From Humulus lupulus (Eukaryota > Streptophyta > Magnoliopsida > Rosales > Cannabaceae): DNA of 64,000 bases. A program made the position numbers and the translations under genes. The notes beneath the pieces are model-generated. The model was not told the origin of the DNA. It saw only the letters and a list, made by a program, of their open reading frames with translations, and ran no database searches. The DNA lies in contig NC_084793.1 of NCBI RefSeq assembly GCF_963169125.1, positions 37,164,578-37,228,577 on the forward strand. The letters run 5' to 3'. This document shows positions 45,211 to 56,450 of this stretch, piece after piece (within the stretch, counting starts at the first letter, position 1; each line of letters begins with the position of its first letter).

Positions 45211-45494
45211 CTTGACTAATAAGTCAAAGCTTTACGACTAGCACTCACCGTGCTAATGTCGTCCTTGAATAATAAGTCAATGCTTTACAACCTGCACTAA
45301 CCATGCTAATGTCATCCTTGACTAATAAGTCAATGTTTTACGACCAACACTCATTGTGCTAATGTCGTCCTTGACTAATAAGTCAGTTCTTTACGACTAG
45401 CACTCACCGTGCTAATGTCGTCCTTGACTAATAAGTCAGTTCTTTACGACTAGCACTCACCGTGCTAATGTCGTCATTGACTAATAAGTCAATG
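45211..45494. repeat. 53-bp tandem repeat x 5.4 in the solo LTR
   Basis: Five units of exactly 53 bp begin CTTGACTAATAAGTCA and contain CACCGTGCTAATGTCGTC; the last two are identical. A 19-bp partial sixth unit ends at 45494. The TTGACTAATAAGTCAA word is itself palindromic. Confidence 0.92.
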
Positions 45495-45548
45495 TTGGGG
45501 CCCATCCCTAGGATATGTTATATTATTTTATAATATAATGTAACATTA

Positions 45549-47990
45549 TTATAATGCCCCAAAATTCCTAATAAGGTTGTGGACCTTGATTGAGGTCGGG
45601 AGGGCCATAATTGATTTATTACGATATTAAATGGTTATATGCATGTTTATGTTAATTATATTATAATACGATGTTAAATGCATGCATGTGGGTCCACATT
45701 TCATTACAGGGGTGTTTTGGTAATTTGGCCTGTTGAGGGCGTAATTGTATATTTTTATGCATGTCAATGACATACTGTTGAGACCACATTATAATGTGGA
45801 TTTGTTCGAGCCTGTCGGGATGAGACGATCATGAAATGCAAGTGTTCGGTCTGGTCATAACGGGATTAAGTTCGGGGCTCGGGGTGAGTCTCGGGGTGAT
45901 TTTTAATGATTAGAGCATTACCGGGAATTAAAGGGTAATGGGATATGATTTATTGGTATGTGAGAATATTGAGAATAGCGGGAATCAGAGGGTGTTAATT
46001 ATAATTAACAAAATAGGTGCGAAAGGACGGTTTTGCCCTTGGTGGCTGTTAAGGGTTATTTTAGACTTGAGGGCATTTAGGTCTTTTCACCCTAAAGGAT
46101 TTGTTCATCTATTTAAGTTTAGAAAGCTGTAGAAACCTTCTCAAAACAGAGCACCAAAATCACCTTCTCCCGTACATCATTTCTCCTCTAATCTCTCTAA
46201 ATTTTCAAGCTCTTTTTGAGGAACCAAGTCAAGGAACCAAGCTGGGATAAGCTAGGGTTATGCTCCACCATTGAAGAGGGTGTGTTGCTGAGATTGATGT
46301 GAGTTTTTAGCCATTAGAACTCTTGCTTTTGCTCTGTTTTCTTAGTTAAGTTTCAGCTGGTTTTTGAGTTGGAAAGGGGGAATTGATTGGAGTTTTGGCT
46401 AAGGTTCTTGGGGTTGTGGTGCCTAGGACATGTGGAGGTGGTATTTGGGTTCATTTGGGACTTAATTTGATGTTTGGAAGCTTTTGGTTTGAGTTGGAAA
46501 TGGTGGAATCGAAGGAAGAGATTTCTAGGCATTTTCTGGCTGAAGGTAGCGCTACAGCGCTCAGCATGGGGCGCTACAGCGTTACCTGCAGGGAGTGTTG
46601 GGCGGTTTTGGTTCTACCTTGAGCGCTGGGGCACTAGGAGGGTAGCGCTATAGCGCTACCCTGTTTCTTCAGAACCCCGTTTTGAGTGTTTTTAAGGGTT
46701 TTTGGCTCGAGGTTTCAATCCTTAAGGCCCGGGATCGAATCTACTCACCGTGTGGGTACATTTCGAGGTCCCGAGAGTGGGGTTTAGATCAAGACCCTAT
46801 TATGGTTGATTTTGATTAATCGGAGATTGTATTTGGTTATGACTAGGTGACCGCTAAGGGATTAAAGGATCGATCGTTCTCAAGGGTCGTTCTTGTTCTA
46901 ATTCTCGCTCGAACCAGAGGTAAGAAAATTGCACCCCATACGTGACATGCATGGTTATTCTTGATGCATGTTGGATGTTTAAATGTAAACATTGATAACA
47001 TATTGAATGCTTAGCAATCTTGCTCATTTGGATATGGTTATTATTGAGGCATGCTGGATGATTAAGTGTGATGCATGTGATGCACGAGAGACATGTGATT
47101 AGGGCATGCCATGAATATTGACTATGAGATTGATCAGAGCTTGAGCCTCTGTGTTTGTGCATGATCATAATTGTGCTAGTAACTATTAAGTAAGCATACT
47201 GAATGTCCTATGTTTAAATATTCGACACATGACATATGTTTGGTAGCATTGCTTACTTGTGCATGGCACTGACTAATTAGTCAGAATTGGCGAAGGTGTC
47301 AGTATCAACTATGAAGCTGTGACTCATTAGTCAGGTTCGGCAGTGGTACTGGGCACTGGTCACACAGTGCTGACTCATAAGTCAGGAACGACCTTAGCGT
47401 ATTCAACGCAAGCCAACTAAGATTAGATCTAATCGACATCTGCATTAAATGACTCAGAAGAGCATTAATGACGGATCGATCTCAAGTTCAATGAAAACTA
47501 AAAGCGCTTATGTGACTTACCCAGCAATCACTCATCTGTTTAAGCTAGTGACTTACCCATCAGTCACTCATCTGTTTAAGCTAGTGACTTACCCATCAGT
47601 CACTCATCTGTTTAAGCTAGTGACTACCCATCAGTCACTCATCTGATTACAGCCATTGCAAGAAAGCCCAGGTAACGGTTTCGTTACACGGCTATGGGCA
47701 CCGAGCCCCATAGTGACTTGCTTGTCAGTCACTCAGTATGGTTAACAGAACCTCAAAGTGATATTTACTCATCTGTTCAGAGCTATAAGCTCTGTATGAT
47801 CATTCTGATCATCATTTGCATGGCTTTGGGTATTGAGCCCTGTAGTGACTTGCTTGACAGTCACTCAGTATGGTTTACCAGAACCTCAAGTGTAGAAACA
47901 CTCATCTGGTTGGTCATTTTATGTGACTAATCGCTTATAAGTGTAAGATCTTTTTGATCACTCGTACAGACACATTTTGTCCATTTATTA
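45549..47990 (+). repeat. Gypsy LTR piece, plus orientation
   Basis: The start (AATGCCCCAAAATTCCTAATAAGG, shifted from a canonical TGTAATG) and the order of landmarks follow the LTR at 13297. A palindrome segment at 46545-46670 repeats AGCGCTACAGCGCT-type words. A 36-bp tandem repeat lies at 47512-47650. The 3' limit is blurred where it meets the truncated Tat element near 48 kb. Confidence 0.6.
47512..47650. repeat. 36-bp tandem repeat, about 3.9 copies
   Basis: Units start GTGACTTACCCATCAGTCAC and end TTTAAGCTA at 47512, 47548, 47584 and 47620; the last is shortened. The unit holds a short inverted repeat (GTGACT...AGTCAC). It encodes nothing recognisable. Confidence 0.92.
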
Positions 47991-48558
47991 TGAGAAATAT
48001 AAGGGACTGTGCACAGCCAGTCATTCTTGCCAATTATTGTATTTTATACAAGTATTTGCTCATTACGTCTGTTGTTTTGCTCTATTACAATTTTAATTAT
48101 TTTCCTCCGAGCAGTATTGTTCGAACAGGTTTTGGTCAAGGCAAGTGACCAAGGACCTAAAGTTCCTCGATCACTTGGGGGGCATATAAGGTATCTAGTA
48201 AGCAAAGCATATCAAAAGGTATGTAAACACATGAGCAAAATAAGTGACAGCATGCTAAGTTACTTAGAGTATTTTTCAAAATTTTGTATTTTGCTAAATC
48301 AAACCAAAGTGCTATGTTAAGTTCGGTCATGCGAACAGATGTTATAATAAGACCCAAATGTATTATAATATCAAAAAAGAATTACTTTACACCGCGAGCA
48401 GTATTGCTCGGATGTAATTGTTCGATTAAAAGGAAAATAGCTACCCGTGCAGCAATCAAAAATTAAAAAAGGAATTGTCTTTACATCATGACCTGTAGGT
48501 CGTGTATTTAAAAGAGAAAAAAGAACTATGAAGTTGTCGGGGGGTCTTGTGGCGATTG

Positions 48559-51260
48559 CTACTGCTGCTGGTCGACTGCATCCCCAGCTTCTTCTTGGGC
48601 TCCTTCGATTCCGATTGCTAGAGAAATTTCTGGAGACCTTGGAATTGTCTCTTCCTCCAGGCAAGAAACACACCTAGCCAGCTCCACCTCCCTGATATGG
48701 TCTGGGAGATAGGAAAAGTTGGCAGTGGGATTGTTCTTCCAAAACAAGTAAAAGCACTCGAACGATGCCCCCTCATAGTCTTCAAGGTCGCGGGCGTTCT
48801 GTTCCTCCAAAGCAGCAACCTCTTGGCGTCTTATTGCAAGCTCATCTTGAAGATTGTGGTCTTCCCGATAATTCCTGAGCGAGACCTCCTTGTACTGCAC
48901 CTTGGATGCAGTGATCTTATCAATACTTGCATCCTTCCTATTCAGCTCCTCTTTGAGAGAAGCAATTGTGGCCTCGGTCACTTGCAGCGCCTCGAGGTAC
49001 TTCGCCTCGGCCTCTTTGAGGGCCTCAGAATGTTTCGCCTCGACCGCCTTCAACTGCTCGACATAAGTAGCCTCAGACGCCTTGAGTTGCTTGGTGTATT
49101 TAGCCTCAGCAGCACTGAGCTGATCGCTGAGTTTCTTCTCAAACTGAGCATTCTGTGTCCTTGAAGATCACCAGCCGGAGGTCAGGGTAAGCACCCCCTG
49201 CTATCAAGAAAAAGATAAGGTCGTTAATTGGAGAAAGTTAAAAAGACGATTTACAAAGCAGAAAGCAACTTACAATAAGCATTTCGTTCAGTGTGCGGTT
49301 GAGGACCTGGTCGACCCCCATGGAGCCGGTCTCCTGGATTGCCTCCCAGCTGCATCGGTTCTTCGTTATTTTTGTCAGCCTATCTTTGGCTGAGCTGAGC
49401 ACCACACCCATAAGGTCGTCTCCTGAGGCTTCTTCCCGACGACCAGCCGACTGCTAGACGGTGGATGTTGGGGGCGTAGGGTCGACTGGAGCCAGATGAG
49501 GAGTCTGTCCGACCAGAGACGAAAGATCTGGGTTTGTTGGAGTTGGAGGAGTCGCCTCCCTGGTAGGAGCTGGTGGAGGAGTTTTCTCCCTCGTTGGAGT
49601 AGACACGGGGGGGGGGGGGTCGTCTGTTCGAGACTTTTTCGCAGGCTGGTTGCTGCAGCCCTCCCAAGACTGGCACCTATGGGATTTCTTCTTACTCACT
49701 GACTTGGTGTACAAGTCAAAGGCACGTTTAGCAGGCATGTCTGCAAAAAAGAAACGAGCGAACAGTCAGGCAATATAATAAAAGAAATTTGCTAAGTTTA
49801 AGAAGCAAGGACAGAGAAATTGAAAGTATAATACCCGAGCTATCATTACTGGTCGCTACATTATTTACTTTACAAGTGCTACACTCACTCTCTGGCGTGA
49901 AGAAATCTGAATTTAAAGCAGGAGGGTATTTAAAGTTGCCATCCCTGTCGAAGAGGTGACAGGGAATAGGCAGACTATCTAAAAGCTAGAAATCAATATC
50001 GTTCTCGTCCGACGATTCGTCAAGGGACTCGAGAGGGATAGTGGCCTTCTTTTTTCCCTTTCCCTGAGGGGCGGGGGGAGCAGCAGCTCGTGGAATGTTG
50101 GAGGGTTCCTTGATTGTCACTCCGGTTGTCCTCCTTTAAGGTTGTGACACGTCCGGGTGCTGCTCGGGAATCTCCTCGCCAGTGGCACTTCCCGCTGTTG
50201 ACTCCCTCACGTCTTGGTGGGGTGCTAAAAGCCCGACCAGCCTCAAGTTGGCCTCTGTGACCAGCTGTTTAACACTTTTCTCTATGTCGGTCATGCTAGC
50301 CAGGAGGGCTAATCGCATCTCCATGTATGGAGTAGGGTCTAGTCGTAACCATGGGCCTGAAACGCACTAAATTTCTAAGGAAAATGCAGCAAAAAATTGA
50401 AGAAAGATTGACGACCAGTGGTACAAAGACTTTACCTCTTTGAGTGAAGGCCAAGTTGTTCGCGACCATGTCAGTCGTCAGGAAATACTCCAGATGGTAC
50501 CTCCCCACGTTCGAGATGTAGGTGGTGTCAGTCAGGAAAGTGCGACCTGTTTCCTAGTGACCAAAGTGGAAAAATCCCGTGTTTTCTTAGTTGGGTTAGA
50601 TTTTAGGTCGAACAGATAGTTGACCTCATGCGGTGTGGGGACATGCCATTTTTTGTGGCTATAGAGGATATAGAGTGCAGCAAGCATTCTATATCCGTTG
50701 GGAGTTATTTGAAAAGGGGTGACCCCAAAGTAATTGGCCACCCCCTGGAAAAAAGGATGAAGAGACAGGGTAGCTCCTGCCTCGATGTGGTACCTCGACC
50801 AGGCGCTGAAGGCGCCTCCAGGCAAGTTCGCCCGTTGGTCTTGATTAGGTTGGACTAGTGTCACCCCATGGAGTCCATATTTTTTGATGTAATTGGCGAT
50901 CATCTTGATCGTTACCCGACTGACAGGTGCGATGTACCATTCAACATCTGGTTGAACGGTGTTTTGGGGCTGAGCATGAGTTTGAATGTTTGGGTCAGGA
51001 ATATTTCCTTCCCGACCACTGGTTGAGGGAATTCCAGCCTGAGGAGCAGGCTGGTTAGAAGGGTTGGAAGCTTTCTTTTTCTAGGCAGTGGATTTTACTC
51101 TACCCATGGCTGGAAGGTTTGGCTGAGGTCTATTGGGTGGGGTTCGAGAAAAAGGAATTTCTGGTATAAGCAACGACGGTTGGTCTTCGTCTTCAAGTAA
51201 TTGTGCAAGCAAGTCATCGTCGATAGGCCTTTCACCTCCCCACGGATCTTGCATGAAAAG
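48559..51260 (-). pseudogene. Antisense gene of the second Tat element (Transposase_28-like + coiled coil)
   Basis: The layout equals copy 1. The first coding exon follows a TTCGCAG acceptor at 51261 and starts MQDPWGGERPIDDD. The conserved globular part (50296-50903) holds FSAWSRYHIEAGA, LHPFFQGVANYFGVTPFQI, VPTPHEVNYLFDLKSNP and GRYHLEYFLTTD. A proline-rich exon begins at 49740 after TTTTTTGCAG and includes a C13 run. A 73-bp intron (49201-49273, GTAAGT..GATAG) matches the 74-bp intron of copy 1. The coiled-coil tail (48559-49053) contains repeated EAKYLEAL-type heptads and FECFYLFWKNNPTANFSYL, parallel to copy 1. A TAG after KSTA and frame changes suggest decay. Function unknown. Confidence 0.78.
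49607..49619. repeat. Homopolymer G13 in the antisense gene
   Basis: Thirteen G on the plus strand (C13 in the coding sense, inside a proline-rich stretch). Such a run is prone to slippage and to sequencing error, so the reading frame across it is uncertain. Confidence 0.9.
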
Positions 51261-51894
51261 CTGCGAACAGAGAAAGGGGGAGGTGAGAACGTAAAGCCTA
51301 AAAATCTGTGTTGATAGTTAGAATAACGTTGCTCGCGTATAAAAGTTAAGCTTTTATACGACCAGCAGCATTCTAGCAAAAACACTAAGTTTTATACGAG
51401 CAATTTGAAACAGATTGAAAAGCGGAAGTAAAAAGTTTTTCGGGAAAAAGCTTTTTCAACTCCGAAGGGGCGGGAAAAACCCAGTTTTTCAACTAGCCTA
51501 AAAATCGAATTTTCACTTCAATTTTACGCCCTAAATCTACAATCTCGACTACCAAATTGGCTCCTAACTCCTACAAGACGTTGTTTCATCACCCTTCCAA
51601 GCATCGGTTAACATTCCCAATTTCCCCAAAACAGTTTCAGTCAAGAACAGTAAAAAAAAATTCTCCAAGAACTCGGAAATCAGAAATAGCAACAAACAAG
51701 TGTTGCATGGCATATTAACAACTGAAAGGTTTGAAGAAACGTACTTGTATGAAAGATGGAGTAAAGTTCTGAGGCGCTAAGTTGATTCGGCTGGGCGAGA
51801 GCTTCGTGATCCGTCTGAGTTTCTGGGTTCCTGGAAATGTAGCTCCTGGTTCTTCGGTTTTCTTGAGGATAAAGTAAAAACTGATTCTGAAGGG

Positions 51895-51903
51895 TTATTT
51901 ATA
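51895..51903 (-). promoter_or_regulatory. TATA box of the antisense gene, copy 2
   Basis: The minus strand reads TATAAATAA, 233 bp inside the 3' LTR boundary at 52136. A GTACGT donor at 51744 follows 150 bp later and pairs with the acceptor at 51261 (intron 484 bp). The placement matches copy 1 within one base relative to the LTR. Confidence 0.65.
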
Positions 51904-52119
51904 TTAGCCGAGTAGCGGTTACCAAGGTAATCATAAAGGGTAACTTTTCAAGGCGTTGGGAAGTGTGATAGCCATCAGGCAAGTTATTGGGAAATCAAAA
52001 AGACTTGATTAGACATGATTGGTCACCTTTTTCGAGAAAGCATGGGCGGCTCTGACATATTTCGTGGGGTATTCGAAGAGTCAGTTACCTAAGTTTACTT
52101 ATTGCTGGTCACAATAAAT

Positions 52120-52135
52120 AAACTTGGGGGGCAAA
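52120..52135 (+). other. Polypurine tract of the second Tat element
   Basis: AAACTTGGGGGGCAAA directly before the LTR, identical to that at 18163-18178 on the other strand. Confidence 0.9.
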
Positions 52136-52748
52136 TGTTTCCCCTAAAACAGCTATTGATGACGTGGCAAGGATTTCTCCTACGTAGTTGACACGTGGCA
52201 GAGAGTACTGCTCGAATATCGACCAGAAGCACACCGCTTCGTCAGGGCTTAACTTTTATATACGACCAGGCTGGTCGTATAACTTGATTTGTTTCCTTCT
52301 TAAACTGTAATCTTATAATTAATACATTGAATATTTCCTCATTATGACCTTGATACACGGTTATTAAGGAAAGATACGGCTTGTTGGCCCATGTAACCCT
52401 CCTTGAGCCTATAAATATGCATGAAATAGCTCAAGGAATGGACTTTTGATTCTTGAATCTTTTTGCTAAGATAGAGAAAAAGAGAGAGCTAAAGTGCAAT
52501 TATCCATTGTTTTATTGTATTTCTTCCAAGGTTTGTGAAACTCAAGAACTTTAGTTCTTTGATCACTGCTTTGAGATTCAATCTTAATAATAGTACTAAG
52601 TGGACGTAGGTCATTACCATCTTTTGGGGCCGAACCACTATAAATCCTTGGTGTTTTCCTCTCTTCCATTGGATGATCTTTCTTACTTGCCGTTTTATCT
52701 TTTGTCGTATATTTGACTTCGTGTCGTTGGCCAAATCGTGGGTCAACA
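52136..52748 (+). repeat. 3' LTR of the second Tat element
   Basis: 613 bp, starting TGTTTCCCC and ending GGGTCAACA. A TATAAATA box lies at 52410-52417. Its sequence differs greatly from the LTR at 17395, although polypurine tract and antisense gene are conserved, so the two elements belong to different families of one lineage. Confidence 0.82.
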
Positions 52749-54644
52749 CCTTATTTAATCAATCTATATTTATTTATAATATTATTGCATAGAGTTGTAA
52801 TATTCTTACCATTTCAATGAGGCAATCTAATTTTTCCTAACAGGATATGAGACTAATAAGTCACCCCGGGGCCCATTGCCCTATCCTCTATATAACCAAT
52901 TTTGGAGCTGACCCAGTGTACCTGGCGCTGAGTTTTCCCCGACCAATAGGTTTGTCAAGCGTATGATGTGCTCCTGGTTAAGCATAACCATAATGACCAG
53001 CGCTCAGCATGTTATTGCCACCCTTGACTAATAAGTCAAGCTTTACTCAATAAGATAATGCATATATCATATGTCAAATATCCAGATACAAAGCATTCAA
53101 CATGCCTAATCCATAATCACAAGCATAATCATAATCATGCACATACTCGGGCGTTCATGCCCTATCCATGTTCCTGTTCAACAATTCAGAATCACAAGCC
53201 TAATAATAATCATGCACATCTACGGAGACTCAAACTTTGATCAATTCTATATTCAACATTTAGGCCACGCCATAATCACATGTATCATATACTGGCTGCA
53301 TTTTTCTTACCTTTGGTCCAAGCACAGGTTACCAATAAACGACCCTCGAGCATGATCCTAATTCTGAGCCCCTAGCGATAACCTAGTCACAACCATAATA
53401 TAGAATCTCGTCAATAACGAGTAAACACAAGCTTTCAGACCGAGTCCTAGCCTCCGGGACGTCAAATCCTACCAAACTGGGTAGTAGGATCGATCCCGAG
53501 CCGTTAGGTTTAAGTTCCCATGAATAAAAATCCATTTTGCCCATTTCTGCCCTTTTGGGCAGTGACCCCAAAAACCTGAGCCGCGGCCTGCTCAAGAACA
53601 ATGGCTCATCCTCTTCATTGTCTGCATCGTGGGTTGCGCCCTGCCAAAAAGGTGCCCAAACCCAACCACGAACACAGCCAAAAAACTCTGATTTTCCCAC
53701 TTTAAATCCTTCCTAAAACCTATCCAACACATACCCAAATCTAAAAAAAAAAAAAGTTTCCAATCATCTCAATGGCACAAAACCATCAAACACACAAGCT
53801 TCAAACCATTCAAAAACTTATCAAAACGTAAAATCCAAATTCAAAACTTAAGACATTCTAGGAAACGGAAACTCGAAAATTCAAAGCTTAAATTACCTTT
53901 GATTATGTCATTTCTTGCTAAATCTTCTGGCTAACAAGCTTCTAACCTTCCCTAGAATCGTTATGACTCTAACATTGCTTGAATTAGAGTCCTAAAACTT
54001 GAGTTTATTTCGAAAATGCGACGAACGGTAAAAAGGGATAACGAGAGAGAAAGAACGTACTGAACGTTCTTTTTATGTTTCTGATAGGTTACTTCGAGCT
54101 TAAGTAACCTCAATCAAATCTAAATACTCGGGGTACCCAAAAACGTCCCCGGGGGAAAAATAGTCAAAATTCCCAGAATTTTACCTGATCTCAGTAACTC
54201 TCAATATATCATAAAATATTTATTCCCATTACCCAATAACCTGGTAATGTATTAAATACCCAATATACCTCTTGACTCACACCTAGTCAAATTTGGGTCT
54301 CATTGTGACTTTCTCACTAGCTTGCTCCCTAGGATCATCTCGTGCCGAGTAAACCAAATATATCTACATAATAATGTGGTCCCACACATATATTACATAT
54401 ATGCCAAATATACCCATAACATGCCAAATTATGAAAATTGCCATTTTAATCTGAAATTGGCTCACATGCATATTTAATACACCTAACACATGCATATCGA
54501 GTCATATTATAATATAACTCACATAATCATATATTGATACATATATATATATATATATCACATAATCACATAATTTCCATAATTTTGCCATCCTGACCCC
54601 TTAATAAAGGCTCTAAGCCTTATTAGGTAATTTGAGACGTTATA

Positions 54645-55329
54645 AGATATATAGTTTGTACAATTTTAACCAAGGAATGTGAAAAGGTAAGTTCTAATAA
54701 CATTTTATGTTTATTGTGATCATGAATAGATTAATATCAAAAGAGGACACGTAGTAATAAATGTAAATATAAAATTAATCACATGTAAGTTATTATACAC
54801 ATTGATAGGATCGACCTAAGAAAGTGCTTGAGAGGGTTGTAACTATATGATTCTTTGTTTCAAAGTAGAAAAAGTCGTTCAAACATGGCTTCTGCTAGCC
54901 AAAGAGCCAAGGTTAAGACAAATTTTTCTCACACTGCGCCCCATTTGTGAAGATTATTCTTGAACAAACTCTTGATAACAAATTAGTAAGTATGCTATGT
55001 ACTCTCCCTCCTTTATAAAAAAATTTACTCTTAGTTGAATTGACTTGACATATCAATTTTTAAGAATTTGTTACGATATTGAGTATTTATTAGTTATTTT
55101 AGATTTAAACTTTAAGTGTTAAATATCCATAATTGATCATAGAAATAAGAATTAATATTGTTCATTGATATAATGTGATCACCTCTGTATAAAATCGTTT
55201 TTGATCAATGATACTCGAAGACTTTTATTTTTTATTTGAAAATATTGAATGAGTCGATTAATGTCCTCGATGCACAATTGTTATTTTTTTATTTTAAAAA
55301 AATTAAAAATTAATTTTTTGAAAGTTTAA
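54645..55329. other. CACTA 2 interior, right side, no gene
   Basis: AT-rich sequence without a coding frame or recognisable repeat; it precedes the right subterminal array. Confidence 0.65.
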
Positions 55330-56450
55330 GACCTTTGCCGGCGTCTTTCTACGCTGGAGTAACGACTTTTGCCGACGCAATTTGCAGTTGCACCGCCAAA
55401 AGTATAGCAAGAAAATACCCGTCTTTGCCAATTTTGAACCATGTTAGATACTTTTGTCGCCGTGTTAGGTCCTTGTGTTTATTACCATTGGGGCTTTTGC
55501 TGACGTGTTAGGTGAAATGCGCCTGCAAAAGTTCACGTTTTAATTAAGTTAGGTGAACACACTTTTTTCTGGCGTGTTTTGTTGCGCTGGCAAAAGTAAA
55601 ACTTATTGAAACAATGTCGTTTTGCACTAGGGTTTCGTGGGGTATTTTTTCCGGTGCTAAATTGACTTTTGCTAGTGGAACGAGTCGCCCCCTTTTCCCC
55701 CATTTTCTCTATAATCTTCTCTCTATCTCTTACTCACTCAGTACTCCGCCTCTCCCAAGCCATCCCAGCCAAACTACTTTAATATTTTCATGTTTAGTGG
55801 AGACAATTAACGTTAATTAATTTTTATTTAGTACCAATTAATTTTTATTTTATTTTTTATTAAATTAATTAATACAATTACTAAATAAATTAAAATTAAA
55901 TAATTAATTTAATATAAATTAAAATTATTAAATATAAATATTTTAATATTTTTATAATTTATTTTAATTTTATAAAAAAATATTATTTTTCCCAGCGCAA
56001 AATTGCATTGGCAAAATGCTTTGTTAGTAAAAGTAAACAAACTTTTGTTGGCGCATTGTAATGCCAGCAAACGTTAAACTTTTGCTGGCGCAAAATTGCT
56101 CCGCCAAAAGTCTTTGTCTTTGTCGACACCATTTTATGCTGCTAAAAAGTCTCACTTTTGCCAGCGTGATTTTGTGCCGGCAAATGCTAAGACTTTTAGC
56201 GGCGCACAATTGCGCCGCCAAAGTGTTTTTGACAATTCTGTGCAAAAAAAATTTCTCGACGCATTCATTTTTTTGCCAGCACATTTTTGCGTCGTTAAAA
56301 GTTACTTTTGTCGACGCAACTTGTTTTGTGTCAGCAAAAGTCCTATTACCGACAGACTTTCATCGTCAATTTTTTCTGATGCAAAAATGCGTTGGCAAAG
56401 TCCGGATAGCTTTTGCTAGCGCAAGTTGAAAAATCACGTTTTTTGTAGTG
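55330..56450. repeat. Right subterminal repeat array of CACTA 2
   Basis: CTTTTGCCGGCG / GCGCCGGCAAAAG-type words recur in both orientations, with a very AT-rich gap at 55800-55980. The terminal CACTA is at 56446-56450 on the minus strand. Frames on both strands at 56024-56429 are by-products of the repeats. Confidence 0.82.

Larger units (their letters stand above)
48100..52748 (+). mobile_element. Truncated Tat-type Gypsy element, 3' part
   Basis: The segment begins with spacer DNA shared with the first Tat element (GAGCAGTATTG..CAAGTGACCAAGG near 48112), then carries the antisense gene, the same 16-base polypurine tract (52120-52135) and a 3' LTR (52136-52748). gag, pol and the 5' LTR are absent. 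Element orientation is plus, so the antisense gene is on the minus strand. Confidence 0.85.
45516..52842 (+). mobile_element. Nested LTR-type element with duplication GGATA
   Basis: The segment has TGTTATATT at its left end and CCTAACA at its right end (inverted TGTTA / TAACA) and perfect flanks GGATA (45511-45515 and 52843-52847). Removing it restores a continuous Gypsy LTR. Internally only short terminal pieces (45516-45548 and 52749-52842) seem to be its own; the rest is another Gypsy LTR piece and a truncated Tat element. Its class is inferred from the ends and 5-bp duplication; no coding region of its own is visible. Confidence 0.65.
44430..54644 (-). mobile_element. Gypsy solo LTR split by a later insertion
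   Basis: The left part (44430-45515) begins TGTAATGTCC; the right part (52848-54644) ends TTTGAGACGTTATA, a C-to-T change of the usual TTACA. Flanks AGGTA (44425-44429) and AGATA (54645-54649) agree in 4 of 5. The two parts together match the layout of the LTR at 41461, including a palindrome segment near 53580 (GAGCCGCGGCCTGC). The interruption is the element at 45516-52842. Confidence 0.8.
43744..56450. mobile_element. Second CACTA transposon, filled with nested insertions
   Basis: The left end starts CACTACAAGAAAGTTGG at 43744. The right end, read on the minus strand, starts CACTACAAAAAACGTG at 56450; 11 of the first 12 bases agree. Flanking triplets are CAT and CAC, so the 3-bp duplication is imperfect or altered. 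Both subterminal regions (43744-44085 and 55330-56450) are full of GCCAGCGCAA / TTGCGCTGGCAAA words in both orientations, the usual CACTA transposase-binding arrays. No transposase or other gene is visible; most of the interior (44430-54644) is later Gypsy DNA, so the original was about 2.5 kb and non-autonomous. Confidence 0.82.

Noticed and set aside
47512..47650. CRISPR-like direct repeats
   Set aside because: Units are contiguous without spacers, in a plant LTR; a plain tandem repeat.
56024..56429. Frames of 86-122 codons on both strands
   Set aside because: Same reason: the right subterminal repeats of the CACTA element.
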